Source: Zymomonas mobilis
Lineage (GTDB): Bacteria; Pseudomonadota; Alphaproteobacteria; Sphingomonadales; Sphingomonadaceae
DNA: 64,000 bases
Assembly: GCF_006715975.1 (NCBI RefSeq)
Contig: NZ_VFOF01000001.1
Span: forward strand, 1,829,001 to 1,893,000
Direction: 5' to 3'
This document shows, in pieces, positions 36,661 to 45,849 of the stretch; the first letter of the stretch is position 1, and every line of letters begins with the position of its first letter. The position numbers and the translations under genes were made by a program. Below the pieces are notes generated by a model, which did not search any database, had not been told where the DNA came from, and saw only the letters and a program-made list of their open reading frames with translations.

Positions 36661-36698
36661 CACAAAAAAAGCAGCCCGCTAAAAATCGGACTGCTTTT
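36661..36698 (-). terminator. Terminator of the peroxiredoxin gene
   Basis: Arms AAAAGCAG/CTGCTTTT plus an inner CCG/CGG pair form a hairpin followed by a T-run on the minus strand, about 35 bp after the peroxiredoxin stop. Confidence 0.8.
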
Positions 36699-36731
36699 AT
36701 AAAGTTAAACTAGGAGGGGTAGTTTTGGCTA

Positions 36732-37274
36732 TTAGGCGTTCGGGTCAAGAACCTCTTCGCCTTTATGCCAGTTGCAAGGGCAAAGGTCGTCGGTCTGCAG
36801 CGCATCCAAGACACGCAGAGCTTCCGCTGGATTACGACCAACATTCAAAGAATTGACTGTTACATGCTGGATCACATTGTTCGGATCAACAATGAAGGTA
36901 GCCCGATAAGCAACGCCGGCTTCTTCATTCACAATACCCAAAGCAGAGGCGAGCTTTTTGGAATTATCCGCAATCCACGGGAAATCAGCATTGGCAAGAC
37001 GTTCGTCTGACTTCCGCCAAGCGTAATGGACAAAAGCGGTATCACAAGAACCACCGATCAAAACGGCATCGCGCAGAGCGAGGTCTTCTTTGATGTCATT
37101 ATAGCCGACGATTTCGGTCGGGCAGACAAAAGTGAAATCCATCGGCCAAAAAAAGACAACCTTCCACTTGCCATTTGTCTCACCAAGGTCAATAGTTTCG
37201 CCATTCGGCAAGGCTGAAACACCCTGCTGAACAGGTAATTTCAAGGCAGGAAATTTATCACCAACAGTAAGCAT
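36732..37274 (-). CDS. ahpC: Peroxiredoxin (AhpC/TSA family)
   Basis: The 180-residue 2-Cys peroxiredoxin reduces hydrogen peroxide and organic hydroperoxides. The peroxidatic cysteine is in FWPMDFTFVCPTEIVGY (about residue 51) and the resolving cysteine(s) in LQTDDLCPCNWHKGE near the C-terminus. The CPC form resembles AhpC proteins reduced by AhpD or thioredoxin rather than AhpF; no ahpF or ahpD is adjacent. The ATG at 37274 is chosen because GGGAG lies 8 bp upstream. It is divergent from oxyR, the usual regulatory pairing. Confidence 0.93.
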   Translation of the reverse strand: MLTVGDKFPALKLPVQQGVSALPNGETIDLGETNGKWKVVFFWPMDFTFVCPTEIVGYNDIKEDLALRDAVLIGGSCDTAFVHYAWRKSDERLANADFPWIADNSKKLASALGIVNEEAGVAYRATFIVDPNNVIQHVTVNSLNVGRNPAEALRVLDALQTDDLCPCNWHKGEEVLDPNA

Positions 37275-37388
37275 TTCTAATACTCCCAAATTTCAAAATA
37301 CGATTGATATCGGCTATAATGTTACAAGCGTAAAGCCATTCAATCAAAAACACAGTCACAAGCTATCGTAAGGTCATATTTGTTTTAC

Positions 37389-37411
37389 AACTGATGTTAT
37401 AAATAACAGTT
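37389..37411. promoter_or_regulatory. Candidate OxyR operator between the peroxiredoxin gene and oxyR
   Basis: A nested inverted repeat (AACTG...CAGTT outside, GTTAT-AA-ATAAC inside) spans 23 bp in the 191-bp divergent interval, about 55 bp before the oxyR start. The symmetry and the LysR-type T-N11-A spacing are right for a regulator site, but it does not match the classical ATAG/CTAT OxyR half-sites well. A GATA-CGG-CTAT-like element lies nearer the peroxiredoxin gene at about 37309-37320. Confidence 0.45.
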
Positions 37412-37465
37412 GCTCTTCTGTGATCAAATTGATTATGAAGCTTGCATTGATCGAGAGGGACAATA

Positions 37466-38407
37466 ATGACGACTTACCTCCCTACGCTCAAACAACTGCA
37501 GTATCTGGTCTCCCTCAAGGATCACGGACATTTCGGACGGGCAGCCGATGCCTGTTTCGTAACCCAGTCAACCTTGTCGGCAGGACTGCGTGAGCTTGAG
37601 TCTCTGATTGGAGTTACGCTGGTTGAAAGAACACGCCGCGTAGTCCGTTTTACCCCGCTGGGGTTGCGTATCTCAGAAAAAGCACAACGTGTGCTTCGTG
37701 AAGCTGAAGAATTAAGTGATATGGCGCGCGCTGCAGGCAAACCGCTTTGTGGCGAACTGCGGATGGGCGTTATCCCGACGATAGCGCCTTTTCTATTGCC
37801 GCGTATTTTGCCAGATTTAAGAGCGGAATGGCCCGAGTTAAAACTTTTTCTTCGGGAAGAAACCACAAATGCAGCCTGCGATTCTCTGCATCGTGGGCAT
37901 GTTGACTGTGTTCTCTTAGCTTTGCCTTATCATTGTGGTGACATTGCTTCGGTCGATTTATTTGAAGATCGGCTCTATGTGGCTTTCCCGCAGGGCGAAA
38001 ATCCTAATCTGCCTGACGTAATTACGCCTGATCAGATCGACGAAAAACGGCTTTTGTTATTAGAAGACGGTCATTGTCTGAAAGATCACGCTCTTGCAGC
38101 ATGTAACCGTCCTGAATTAAGGGCGGAAGCAACAATGATGGGAACCTCTTTGCACACGCTGGTGCAAATGGTCGATAACGGTCTTGGGATTACATTGTTG
38201 CCTAAAATGGCAATTGATGCAGGCTTATTGGATAATACCCATATTGATGCACGGCCATTGGCGTCTCAGCATCCTTCCAGAACGATTTCTTTGGTATGGC
38301 GTAAAGGTAGCCCCTGTGAGAAAGAATTCCACTTGCTCGCAGAAACACTGACTAACATTTACCAGAGAAAATTTGGACTTTTGGAAGAAGCCAGCGGCGC
38401 TGCTTAA
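37466..38407 (+). CDS. oxyR: Hydrogen-peroxide-responsive LysR-family regulator OxyR
   Basis: The 313-residue regulator has an N-terminal LysR helix-turn-helix (about residues 5-65: LKQLQYLVSLKDHGHFGRAAD) and a periplasmic-binding-protein-like sensor domain. The OxyR redox pair is intact: LLEDGHCLKDHALAAC has two cysteines with eight residues between, as in E. coli Cys199/Cys208, so peroxide sensing by disulfide formation is expected. GAGAGGGAC precedes the ATG. It is divergent from the peroxiredoxin gene it presumably controls. Confidence 0.93.
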   Translation: MTTYLPTLKQLQYLVSLKDHGHFGRAADACFVTQSTLSAGLRELESLIGVTLVERTRRVVRFTPLGLRISEKAQRVLREAEELSDMARAAGKPLCGELRMGVIPTIAPFLLPRILPDLRAEWPELKLFLREETTNAACDSLHRGHVDCVLLALPYHCGDIASVDLFEDRLYVAFPQGENPNLPDVITPDQIDEKRLLLLEDGHCLKDHALAACNRPELRAEATMMGTSLHTLVQMVDNGLGITLLPKMAIDAGLLDNTHIDARPLASQHPSRTISLVWRKGSPCEKEFHLLAETLTNIYQRKFGLLEEASGAA

Positions 38408-38432
38408 AAAGATTTTCAAATTTTTAAAGATT

Positions 38433-38474
38433 AAAAAGTCGGTTTCTTTCACAATGGAAGAAGCCGGCTTTTTT
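38433..38474 (+). terminator. Terminator of oxyR
   Basis: Arms AAGTCGGTTTCTT and AAGAAGCCGGCTT pair over 13 positions with two G-U wobbles on the plus-strand RNA, followed by TTTTTTATTA. Confidence 0.8.
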
Positions 38475-38788
38475 ATTATTAAAAGCTCATGATCTTTCAA
38501 TTTTCACATCAAAAGATATCTTTTTTAAAATTCTTAAAAATAGAAAAAAGATAGTTTTGATAATTTATTTTATTCTCTTGAATTTTATTTTCAAATTTAA
38601 AAATATTTTGTCATAAAATCGGCTTTTTTAGATTTTAGATAACGGTCTTGTAAAAAATAATAGCAAAGATGGATAAACAATCGAGATCAGCTAAAGTCAG
38701 ATAGTCATAGAGAATGATATCCGGTCTTTCACATGATCCGAATAAAAATGTTTATACAGAATTCCTGTTTTTAGGGACGACTTAAAGC
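38475..38788. other. AT-rich intergenic region with a GATATC palindrome
   Basis: These 314 bp contain no gene. A perfect 14-bp palindrome AAAAGATATCTTTT lies at 38511-38524; its core is identical to the palindrome before the ArsR-methyltransferase/metF operon (52797-52812). The promoter of the gene at 38789 must lie here. Confidence 0.45.
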
Positions 38789-39994
38789 ATGGCCTCTGAA
38801 TCAATTAGAATTGCATTTTTATTTAATCACGATCAGGCACATCAAATTGCCCATGCTCTCCCTACGGCTATCGCTCTGATGCAGCTTGCGCCTGAGCTGG
38901 ATATTATCATTGCAACAACTAACGATCATCTGACGCAGGAAATCAGACGGCTTGCGGCCAAATTACAAAAACCAGATATTCCCATAGTTGAATTAAAGCT
39001 GGTGAATCCCGTTACTCGGCTTGCCGCCTACACACTTGAAAAATTTCTTCCAGCTAAAAAGCTTGGCATTTATAAGGACAATCTTGATTTTTTTCGGTCT
39101 TTGGACATTTTGGTTGTCTCGGAAAAGACATCCCTCATCCTAAAAAGCCGCTACAATCTAGAACATTTAAAGATCATTCATACGCGTCACGGTGCAGGAG
39201 ATCGAGCAGTAGGATTTGATAAAGTAAGTGCCTTATTTGACCATGTGTTGGTTTCTGGCGCCAAAATCAAAGACCGTCTTATTCAAGATGCGGGTGTCAG
39301 CCCTGATAAAATTTCAGTAATCGGCTATCCCAAATTTAGTATTTTACCCGAAAAACCGCCTTTATTACCCATACAGGCCAATGGTCGCCCAACGGTCTTA
39401 TATAATCCGCACCCTGCACCTCATCTTTCTTCATGGTATGAAGATGGACGAAAAGTGCTCGATTATTTTTTGAATAGTGATCGCTACAATCTGATTTTTG
39501 CGCCGCACGTCATGCTGTTTCATCGGCCTTTTGTTCTGACAATTGACCAGCTACGCCTGAAAAGACCTGGAAAAATCGAGAAAAAATACTGGGATGCGCC
39601 CAATATTCATATCGATCTTGGAAGCTCTGCCTCGAATGATATGACCTATACGATGGCGGCAGATATCTATCTGGGAGATGTGTCTAGCCAGATCTACGAA
39701 TTTTTATATCACCCACGCCCCAGCATTTTCCTTAATAGTCATCACGTAGACTGGGAAAATGATCCCAATTATCTCCATTGGAAAACTGGGGATGTGCTGT
39801 CTGATATAGAGAATCTTGATACAGCTTTGGCAAATAGCAGCCAAAGACATGCTGATATTTATAAACCTGTCCAAGAATTCCTATTCGATCAGAGTTTTAA
39901 TCTTACGGAAGAAAGCTCGGAAGCCAGAGCCGCGCAGGCTATTTTAAAAATAGCCCGTGACATGGAGAAAAAGCGGCAGAAGCAAAGCTCATAA
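38789..39994 (+). CDS. GT-B-fold transferase of CDP-glycerol glycerophosphotransferase-like type
   Basis: The 401-residue protein looks like a two-domain GT-B enzyme. The C-terminal half has TVLYNPHPAPHLSSWYEDGRKVLDY, APHVMLFHRP and DIHIDLGSS-like segments followed by AADIYLGDVSSQIYEFLYHPRPSIFLN, a pattern seen in CDP-glycerol/teichoic-acid-type transferases ('ad.yigDySSi.yefl...P.if'). Gram-negative members act in capsule or glycolipid assembly; substrate unknown. There is no signal peptide. It overlaps the convergent glycosyltransferase gene by 6 bp at the 3' ends. Confidence 0.7.
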   Translation: MASESIRIAFLFNHDQAHQIAHALPTAIALMQLAPELDIIIATTNDHLTQEIRRLAAKLQKPDIPIVELKLVNPVTRLAAYTLEKFLPAKKLGIYKDNLDFFRSLDILVVSEKTSLILKSRYNLEHLKIIHTRHGAGDRAVGFDKVSALFDHVLVSGAKIKDRLIQDAGVSPDKISVIGYPKFSILPEKPPLLPIQANGRPTVLYNPHPAPHLSSWYEDGRKVLDYFLNSDRYNLIFAPHVMLFHRPFVLTIDQLRLKRPGKIEKKYWDAPNIHIDLGSSASNDMTYTMAADIYLGDVSSQIYEFLYHPRPSIFLNSHHVDWENDPNYLHWKTGDVLSDIENLDTALANSSQRHADIYKPVQEFLFDQSFNLTEESSEARAAQAILKIARDMEKKRQKQSS

Positions 39995-41071
39995 TTTTTG
40001 AAGAGCGGAAACAATTTTAAGTCCTGTTCTTTCAAAATTTTCAGGATTTAAAAACCGGAATAATTTTTGACGCCCTTTCTGTCCCATGGAGAATAGCTTT
40101 TCTGGTTGTGCCAAGGCTTCCAGAAAAGCCTTTTCCAAAGCCTCTTTATCATAGGGAGGTGCCAAAAAACCGGTTTCACGATCATCGACAGAATGAGGAA
40201 TTTCACCCACGGCTGAAGCGATGACAGGAAGACCGGCCTGTATTGCTTCATGGACGGCGACACAGAAACCTTCCCAATAAGAAGGCTGAACATAAAGATG
40301 GAGGCCAGCCAGAAATTTTTGTGGCTGGTCAACATAGCCCACTAAACGGATTGTATCTTGTAAACCGGCTTCTTTGATAGCGGCTGATAATTTGGCTTCA
40401 TCTTGCCCTTCCCCGCCAATATCGAGGGTAAAGGGAAGACGCGTTTTGGCTTTCACTTCTTTGATGGCTTCAATCAGAAGGTCATAGCCTTTGCAAGGAT
40501 GGAGCCGCCCCAATGTTCCTATCCGTAAAACTTCGCCAGAATGCCATTCTTTGGCTGTCGGGGCATCAGGATTTGCCCGAAAAATTGGCCAGCAGAAAAG
40601 ACGCGAAGCTGGGATGTTCAACCTTTCGCCTGTGAGTTTTGTTACCTGTTGAGAATCGCCAATCCAAAAAGCCGATCGCTTTTGAAAATGGCGCAACAGG
40701 AAAGCATTGATCTTTTTGAGGCGGGCAGAATGTTGCCAGCTGATAACCGGCAAATGATAATGATGTCCGACCATTTGGCCTAATAATGTCGCACGAGAGA
40801 GCGACGTCCAAATATGGGTCGCGCCCCAAGCCTCAATTTGCTTTTTAAGCCAGAAATAGGCGACTAAATGATCTTTCTCACCGCCTTCGCGTACAACAAC
40901 ATCAAGGCCCGCTTGTTGGATGGCGCCTAATGCCCGACCATTGCGGCGCGTCAGGGCAAAAATACGCAGATCTGCGCCGCCTTTTTGGATGACTTGACCA
41001 ATGGAAGGCACAGGAAGCGCGGCGCCGCCGCCTTCAACCGAATTGATAACATAGGCTATTTTGAAAGACAT
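39989..41071 (-). CDS. Glycosyltransferase family 4-like protein (GT1 domain)
   Basis: The 360-residue enzyme is a retaining GT-B glycosyltransferase. The N-terminal acceptor domain starts KIAYVINSVEGGGAALPV. The donor domain has IGTLGRLHPCKGYDLLIEAI, then DIGGEGQDEAKL and the signature EGFCVAVHEAIQAGLPVIAS with the EX7E glutamates (about residues 272-280), followed by GEIPHSV. It probably adds a sugar to a surface polysaccharide or lipid; the substrate is unknown. Together with the convergent transferase at 38789, it suggests a small envelope-glycan locus. Confidence 0.88.
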   Translation of the reverse strand: MSFKIAYVINSVEGGGAALPVPSIGQVIQKGGADLRIFALTRRNGRALGAIQQAGLDVVVREGGEKDHLVAYFWLKKQIEAWGATHIWTSLSRATLLGQMVGHHYHLPVISWQHSARLKKINAFLLRHFQKRSAFWIGDSQQVTKLTGERLNIPASRLFCWPIFRANPDAPTAKEWHSGEVLRIGTLGRLHPCKGYDLLIEAIKEVKAKTRLPFTLDIGGEGQDEAKLSAAIKEAGLQDTIRLVGYVDQPQKFLAGLHLYVQPSYWEGFCVAVHEAIQAGLPVIASAVGEIPHSVDDRETGFLAPPYDKEALEKAFLEALAQPEKLFSMGQKGRQKLFRFLNPENFERTGLKIVSALQKL

Positions 41072-41148
41072 AAGAGGAGTCTGATCATTAAAAGGGACAA
41101 AAACAAGAAAAGAAAAACGAAAGCCGTTAATCTATCTGGCTTATCTGA

Positions 41149-41397
41149 TCATGCCCGATAGATATCAAGGCGCTGGGTAAGGTGGTTTGGCAAAGCATGA
41201 TAAAAGCCATACCGAGAAAAGATTTCAGATTTGTAGAACAATATCAAAGGCAGGACGCCAGCCCGCAACCGTCTATCTTTTGGGATAAAAGACGGACGAT
41301 AATCTGGCAGCCATAGTTGAGACCATGTTAATTTTAGCTTTGTGAGAGCACAGCAGAACAGCCGAAAGGCATCGACAGAGAGGATAGCCGCGCTACC
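41149..41397 (-). pseudogene. Possible gene remnant: 82-codon open frame without a normal start
   Basis: On the minus strand, between the LytTR regulator and the glycosyltransferase, one frame is open for 82 codons from just after a TAA (41398-41400) to a TGA (41149-41151). It has no ATG or GTG start. Its translation, for example WSQLWLPDYRPSFIPKDRRL then ILFYKSEIFSRYGFYHALPN, has protein-like composition without low complexity. I recognise no family. It could be the 3' remnant of a decayed gene or simply a chance open frame; the remaining 100 bp of the 346-bp gap show nothing. Confidence 0.25.
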
Positions 41398-41417
41398 TTA
41401 TCGAGGCGGGGTTCTGC

Positions 41418-42218
41418 CTAATAGACGAAACGGGCGACGACTTCACGATAACTACGGCTGACTTTCACTTCTGCACCCGATTGGAGAATAAGAAAGCATT
41501 CGCCATTGGTATGGGGGCGGACTTGTCGCACCAGATCAAGGTTGACGATGGTTGAACGATGCACCCGTTGGAAGCGGCGGGGATCCAGGCGGCGTTCGAG
41601 GTCTTTCATCGTTTCCCGCAGAATCAGGGTATTATCGCCGGTATTGATGCACATATAGTCACCGGCGGCATCAATGCGTTCGATGGTATCGACATCGACC
41701 CGAAAAATCTGTCCGCGATCTTTGATATTAATGATTTTTTCGTAACGGCTGGCCGTCGGTTGTTTATTGATATCTGTCAGATTTTCAGCGGCATCCGGTG
41801 CCACTTCAGCCAGAACTTCTTTTAACCTTGCTGCTTCATCAACAGCGCGACGATTTTTCAGACGCCCTCTCACCCGTTCCAAGGTATCGGCAAGACGTTC
41901 GGTTTCAACCGGCTTCATCAAGTAATCAACCGCGTTGGCTTCAAAAGCCCGTAACGCATGGTCGATATAGGCCGTCACAAAGACGACCAAAGGGGGTTCA
42001 ACCTCCATAATGCCTTGCAGCACCGAAAATCCGTCAAAGCCCGGCATCTGAATATCCAGAAAGACAAGGTCGGGTTTATGGGTTTTGATCGCCCGAATAG
42101 CTTCCCGCCCATTAAGACATGTTTCGATGATCTGGATATCAGGATATTCTTCTAGCCTAAGCTGCAAGCCTTGGATCGCGAGCGGTTCATCATCAACAAT
42201 AATGGTACGAATAGCCAT
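41418..42218 (-). CDS. LytTR-family response regulator
   Basis: The 266-residue regulator has an N-terminal receiver domain (about residues 4-118) with the acidic pair (VDDEP) and phospho-acceptor Asp in PDLVFLDIQMPGFDGFS, and the conserved Lys in DYLMKPVE. A linker leads to a C-terminal LytTR DNA-binding domain (about 165-262: GDYMCINTGDNTLILRETMK, FQRVHRSTIVNLDLVRQV). Such AlgR/LytR-type regulators bind imperfect direct repeats and often control envelope, carbohydrate or biofilm genes. It lies 1 bp after its cognate kinase gene. Confidence 0.93.
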   Translation of the reverse strand: MAIRTIIVDDEPLAIQGLQLRLEEYPDIQIIETCLNGREAIRAIKTHKPDLVFLDIQMPGFDGFSVLQGIMEVEPPLVVFVTAYIDHALRAFEANAVDYLMKPVETERLADTLERVRGRLKNRRAVDEAARLKEVLAEVAPDAAENLTDINKQPTASRYEKIINIKDRGQIFRVDVDTIERIDAAGDYMCINTGDNTLILRETMKDLERRLDPRRFQRVHRSTIVNLDLVRQVRPHTNGECFLILQSGAEVKVSRSYREVVARFVY

Positions 42219-42219
42219 A

Positions 42220-43458
42220 TTACTTCCTGACTGGTTTATCTTCCGTCTGGTAAGGTATTTCTATAACAACAGCAAAACCACCTTCTGGCCTGTTAAAGGT
42301 CTGAAAGCTTTGTTCTGTTCCGTATGTCTGGAAAAGCCTATCCCTTATATTAGGGAGACCGACGCCTGTTGAAGCTGAGATAGGGTGTTTTTTTGGGTTT
42401 ACTATCGGCTTTGGGGCATCGGCTTCCAGATTTTTATGTGGAATGATAGCCGTACTGCTCTTTTCCGGCTGTATGGCGGATGAATCTTCTGGCTCGATGA
42501 TGATTTCTTCATCATCATCATCTTCGTCGATTGCACCGGGGCCGCTATCAATAACATCAATGCGGACGTGACCATTTTCGAAACGAGCGGTGACTGAAAT
42601 ATCGGCGCCGTTTTCGCAAGGCGTTACCGCATATTTGATCGCGTTTTCGATCAAAGGTTGCAGTAGCAAAGAAGGCAATCGAACCTGCGCCACCGCTGGG
42701 TCAATATCGAAATGCGGCCGCAAGCGGTCTTCAAAGCGCATCTTTTCAATTTCGAGATACAGCTTGAGCGTTTCAACTTCTTGTTCCAGCGTAACCATCG
42801 CTGTGGGTTCATTCGCCAAGGTGTAACGCAAGAAAGAGGATAATCGAGAAAGCATCGCATTGGCACGGCTGGTTTGTTTCAACAGCACCAGCGTGGAAAT
42901 TGAGTTCAGAGTGTTAAACAGAAAATGAGGATTAAGCTGGTAGCGCAGCATCGCAAGCTGGGCAGCAGAAGCCTGTGCTTCGATACGGTGAATCCGTCCC
43001 ATATGTTTTTCAAGCATCAGATAATAATTGATGCCATAATAAAGGGCAGACCATGCGATCAGAAGTGCGAAATCGAGCAGAATAGCGCCCAGAAATTCGA
43101 TACCTGCCGGCATTGAAACCGAACGGTAGAAAGTGGCATGCGCCCAGACTTCGATCATCGAGAACAGTGCCGATGCCGTCACCAAAATAAAGATGGAGAT
43201 GCTCCATGTTATTAAGGGTTTGGCGTGAATTAATTGGCGGTAAGCAACCGACATCAATAAAGTGATGGAATAGCCGGTAACGGTCGCAAGCGCCGTCGGC
43301 ACAATATAGAGCAGCCCCATCGAATTGGCGAGGCCACCCAAAGCCCTTAAGACAAAATAGCCCGTCCAGCCGACGGATTGAAGCATCCAGAAGGCACGGT
43401 TTTTATCTTCGAAAAAAGGTTGTGAACGCAAATCGACAAGCGGGAAACCTGCGAACAT
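42220..43458 (-). CDS. LytS/AlgZ-type sensor histidine kinase
   Basis: The 412-residue kinase has about four to five predicted membrane helices (about residues 25-150), then the His_kinase (LytS/YehU) domain: the phospho-acceptor His in YQLNPHFLFNTLNSIS (about residue 180), the N-box LLLQPLIENAIKYAV (about 262-276) and the G-box VGLPNIRDRL. Between the D-containing IDVIDSGPGA motif and the G-box sits an unusual insert of about 55 residues with DDDDEEIIIEPED and proline/lysine segments, replacing the short ATP lid. It forms a two-component operon with the LytTR regulator. The signal is unknown. Confidence 0.92.
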   Translation of the reverse strand: MFAGFPLVDLRSQPFFEDKNRAFWMLQSVGWTGYFVLRALGGLANSMGLLYIVPTALATVTGYSITLLMSVAYRQLIHAKPLITWSISIFILVTASALFSMIEVWAHATFYRSVSMPAGIEFLGAILLDFALLIAWSALYYGINYYLMLEKHMGRIHRIEAQASAAQLAMLRYQLNPHFLFNTLNSISTLVLLKQTSRANAMLSRLSSFLRYTLANEPTAMVTLEQEVETLKLYLEIEKMRFEDRLRPHFDIDPAVAQVRLPSLLLQPLIENAIKYAVTPCENGADISVTARFENGHVRIDVIDSGPGAIDEDDDDEEIIIEPEDSSAIQPEKSSTAIIPHKNLEADAPKPIVNPKKHPISASTGVGLPNIRDRLFQTYGTEQSFQTFNRPEGGFAVVIEIPYQTEDKPVRK

Positions 43459-43606
43459 CAGCTTTTGGCTCCTGAATGAAAGCTGTTATCCGTATAAGAT
43501 AAACAACGCCGGAGATCATGTCCGGTCAAGAGAACACCATTCTCATAACAGGCCAAAAAGAGCCGCTTGTCAAAATGCGTTTCAAAGGTCGTCTTTTTCC
43601 TTGTTT

Positions 43607-43885
43607 TTATGATGCCTGACTATCTTCAGCCGCATCGTCTTTCTGTTCCATATCCTGATAAAAAGATTCTACCGGACCCGTTAATTTGACCGTCATCGGA
43701 CGACCAAAGCGGTCGCGACTGCGTCCAGCGGCAACCTTAACCCAGCTTTCGGAGATGCAATATTCTTCGACATCCGTCCGTTCTTGACCTTTGAAACGGA
43801 TACCGACGCCACGGCGCAATGCGTCGGCATCGAAGAAGTCGCTGTCAGGAAAAACGGAAAGATGATCTGGAGGCGTATCGGTCAT
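43607..43885 (-). CDS. DUF3297 family protein
   Basis: The 92-residue protein matches the small DUF3297 family: TDTPPDHLSVFPDSDFFDAD, then RRGVGIRFKGQERTDVEEYCISESWVKVAAG and GRPMTVKLTGPVESFY. The function is unknown; the family is common in proteobacteria and often lies near housekeeping genes. It follows lepA by 50 bp on the same strand. A mildly acidic C-terminal tail ends the protein. Confidence 0.9.
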   Translation of the reverse strand: MTDTPPDHLSVFPDSDFFDADALRRGVGIRFKGQERTDVEEYCISESWVKVAAGRSRDRFGRPMTVKLTGPVESFYQDMEQKDDAAEDSQAS

Positions 43886-43935
43886 AAATAGATTCCTTGA
43901 ATTGAACTTGTAACTTGGGAAAAGGTAATAATAGA

Positions 43936-45744
43936 TTAACTATCATCACCCATTCGTAAAGCGGCGATAAAGGCTTCTTGCGGGATATCAACACTGCCAT
44001 ATTGCCGCATCCGCTTTTTACCTTCTTTCTGCTTTTCCAGAAGTTTCTTTTTACGGGAAATATCACCGCCATAACATTTGGCCGTAACATCTTTCCGCAT
44101 AGCGCCGATAGTTTCGCGGGCAATCACCTTGCCACCGATGGCAGCCTGAATCGGAATTTTAAACAGATGACGAGGAATGAGGTCTTTCATCCGCTGGCAC
44201 ATCTGGCGCCCACGGCCTTCGGCCGCATGACGGTGAACGATCATAGACAGAGCATCGACCACTTCGCCATTGACCATAATGGTCATTTTGACGAGGTCAC
44301 CCTGTTTATATTCGGTCTGATGGTAGTCAAAGCTAGCATAACCACGGCTGATTGATTTCAAACGATCATAAAAATCAAAGACAACTTCGTTCAACGGCAA
44401 TTCGTAGATTAACTGCACCCGACCGCCTACATAGGTCATATTTTTTTGAATGCCGCGCCGATCCTGACAAAGCTTCAAAATCGCGCCGAGATATTGGTCT
44501 GGCACGTAGATTGTGGCTTCAATCCACGGTTCGTCAATGGATTCAATGCGGGTAACATCAGGCATATCCGCCGGATTATGAAGGTCAATGCTGCCTTCGC
44601 CATGCGTCATATTAAGATGGTAAACAACGGATGGTGCGGTCGTGATAAGATCAAGATCATATTCGCGAGACAAACGTTCTTGAATAATTTCAAGATGAAG
44701 CAAGCCAAGGAAACCACAACGGAAACCAAAACCCAAAGCCGCAGAATTTTCAGCTTCAAAAGAGAAAGAAGCATCATTCAAACGCAGCTTGCCAAGCGAT
44801 TCTTTTAATTTGTCAAAATCAGCGGCATCGACAGGAAACAAACCGCAGAAAACAACGGGCTGAACTTCTTTAAAGCCCGGTAATGCTGTCTTTGTCGGAT
44901 TCTTGGCATCGGTAATCGTGTCACCGACAGCGGTCTGGCTGACTTCTTTGATCTGAGCGGTGATAAAACCAATTTCACCGGGTCCCAAGGAATCCAGTAT
45001 TTCGATTTTAGGACGGAAGCAGCCGACCCGATCAATAAGATGGGTCGTGCCCGCCTGCATGAAGCGGACTTGCTGTCCTTTTTTCAAAGAACCATCGATG
45101 ATGCGCACCAAGATGACAACGCCCAGATAGGGGTCATACCAGCTATCAACCAGCATGGCTTTCAAAGGTGCGTTGATATCGCCTTTAGGTGCCGGAATAC
45201 GTTCAACCAAGGCTTCTAAGATATCATCAATACCGATACCAGATTTAGCCGAAGCCAAAACAGCACCGTCAGCAGGCAAGCCAATAATTTCTTCGATTTC
45301 CTGCTTTACCTTTTCAGGTTCAGCCGCAGGCAAGTCGATTTTATTGATGACCGGCACGATTTCATGATCATGCTCTATCGATTGATAGACATTCGCCAAT
45401 GTTTGAGCTTCGACACCCTGTGAGGCATCAACAACCAGCAAAGCCCCTTCACAGGCCGCAAGAGAGCGGCTGACCTCATAGGCAAAATCGACATGGCCAG
45501 GGGTATCCATCAAATTCAGGACATAGGTTTGTCCATCCTTTGCGGTGTAATCAAGACGCACCGTTTGTGCCTTGATCGTGATACCCCTTTCCTTTTCGAT
45601 ATCCATGTTATCAAGCACTTGTTCGGACATTTCGCGAGCGGTCAGGCCGCCAGTTGTCTGAATTAAACGATCAGCCAGCGTCGATTTACCGTGATCTATA
45701 TGTGCAATAATCGAAAAATTGCGGATATGGTCGAGTGGAGTCAC
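43936..45744 (-). CDS. lepA: Elongation factor 4 (LepA), ribosomal back-translocase GTPase
   Basis: The 602-residue GTPase has G1 [15 protein letters not shown] (residues 14-28), the effector region [16 protein letters not shown]3 DTPGHVDF, and G4 NKIDLP, followed by EF-G-like domains II, III and V and the LepA-specific C-terminal domain (ending about [14 protein letters not shown]). It acts on ribosomes to correct translocation or aid biogenesis under stress. Unlike E. coli it is not next to lepB (18753 here), but precedes a DUF3297 gene. Confidence 0.97.
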   Translation of the reverse strand: MTPLDHIRNFSIIAHIDHGKSTLADRLIQTTGGLTAREMSEQVLDNMDIEKERGITIKAQTVRLDYTAKDGQTYVLNLMDTPGHVDFAYEVSRSLAACEGALLVVDASQGVEAQTLANVYQSIEHDHEIVPVINKIDLPAAEPEKVKQEIEEIIGLPADGAVLASAKSGIGIDDILEALVERIPAPKGDINAPLKAMLVDSWYDPYLGVVILVRIIDGSLKKGQQVRFMQAGTTHLIDRVGCFRPKIEILDSLGPGEIGFITAQIKEVSQTAVGDTITDAKNPTKTALPGFKEVQPVVFCGLFPVDAADFDKLKESLGKLRLNDASFSFEAENSAALGFGFRCGFLGLLHLEIIQERLSREYDLDLITTAPSVVYHLNMTHGEGSIDLHNPADMPDVTRIESIDEPWIEATIYVPDQYLGAILKLCQDRRGIQKNMTYVGGRVQLIYELPLNEVVFDFYDRLKSISRGYASFDYHQTEYKQGDLVKMTIMVNGEVVDALSMIVHRHAAEGRGRQMCQRMKDLIPRHLFKIPIQAAIGGKVIARETIGAMRKDVTAKCYGGDISRKKKLLEKQKEGKKRMRQYGSVDIPQEAFIAALRMGDDS

Positions 45745-45849
45745 AGATTACCCATCAGGTGAGAGCAAAAAAGAAAGTTAGCCTTTATCGTATTTTGTGC
45801 CGGAATAAAATCATCCTCTTCCGAGCAGCGTGGAAAGACCAAGCCATAA

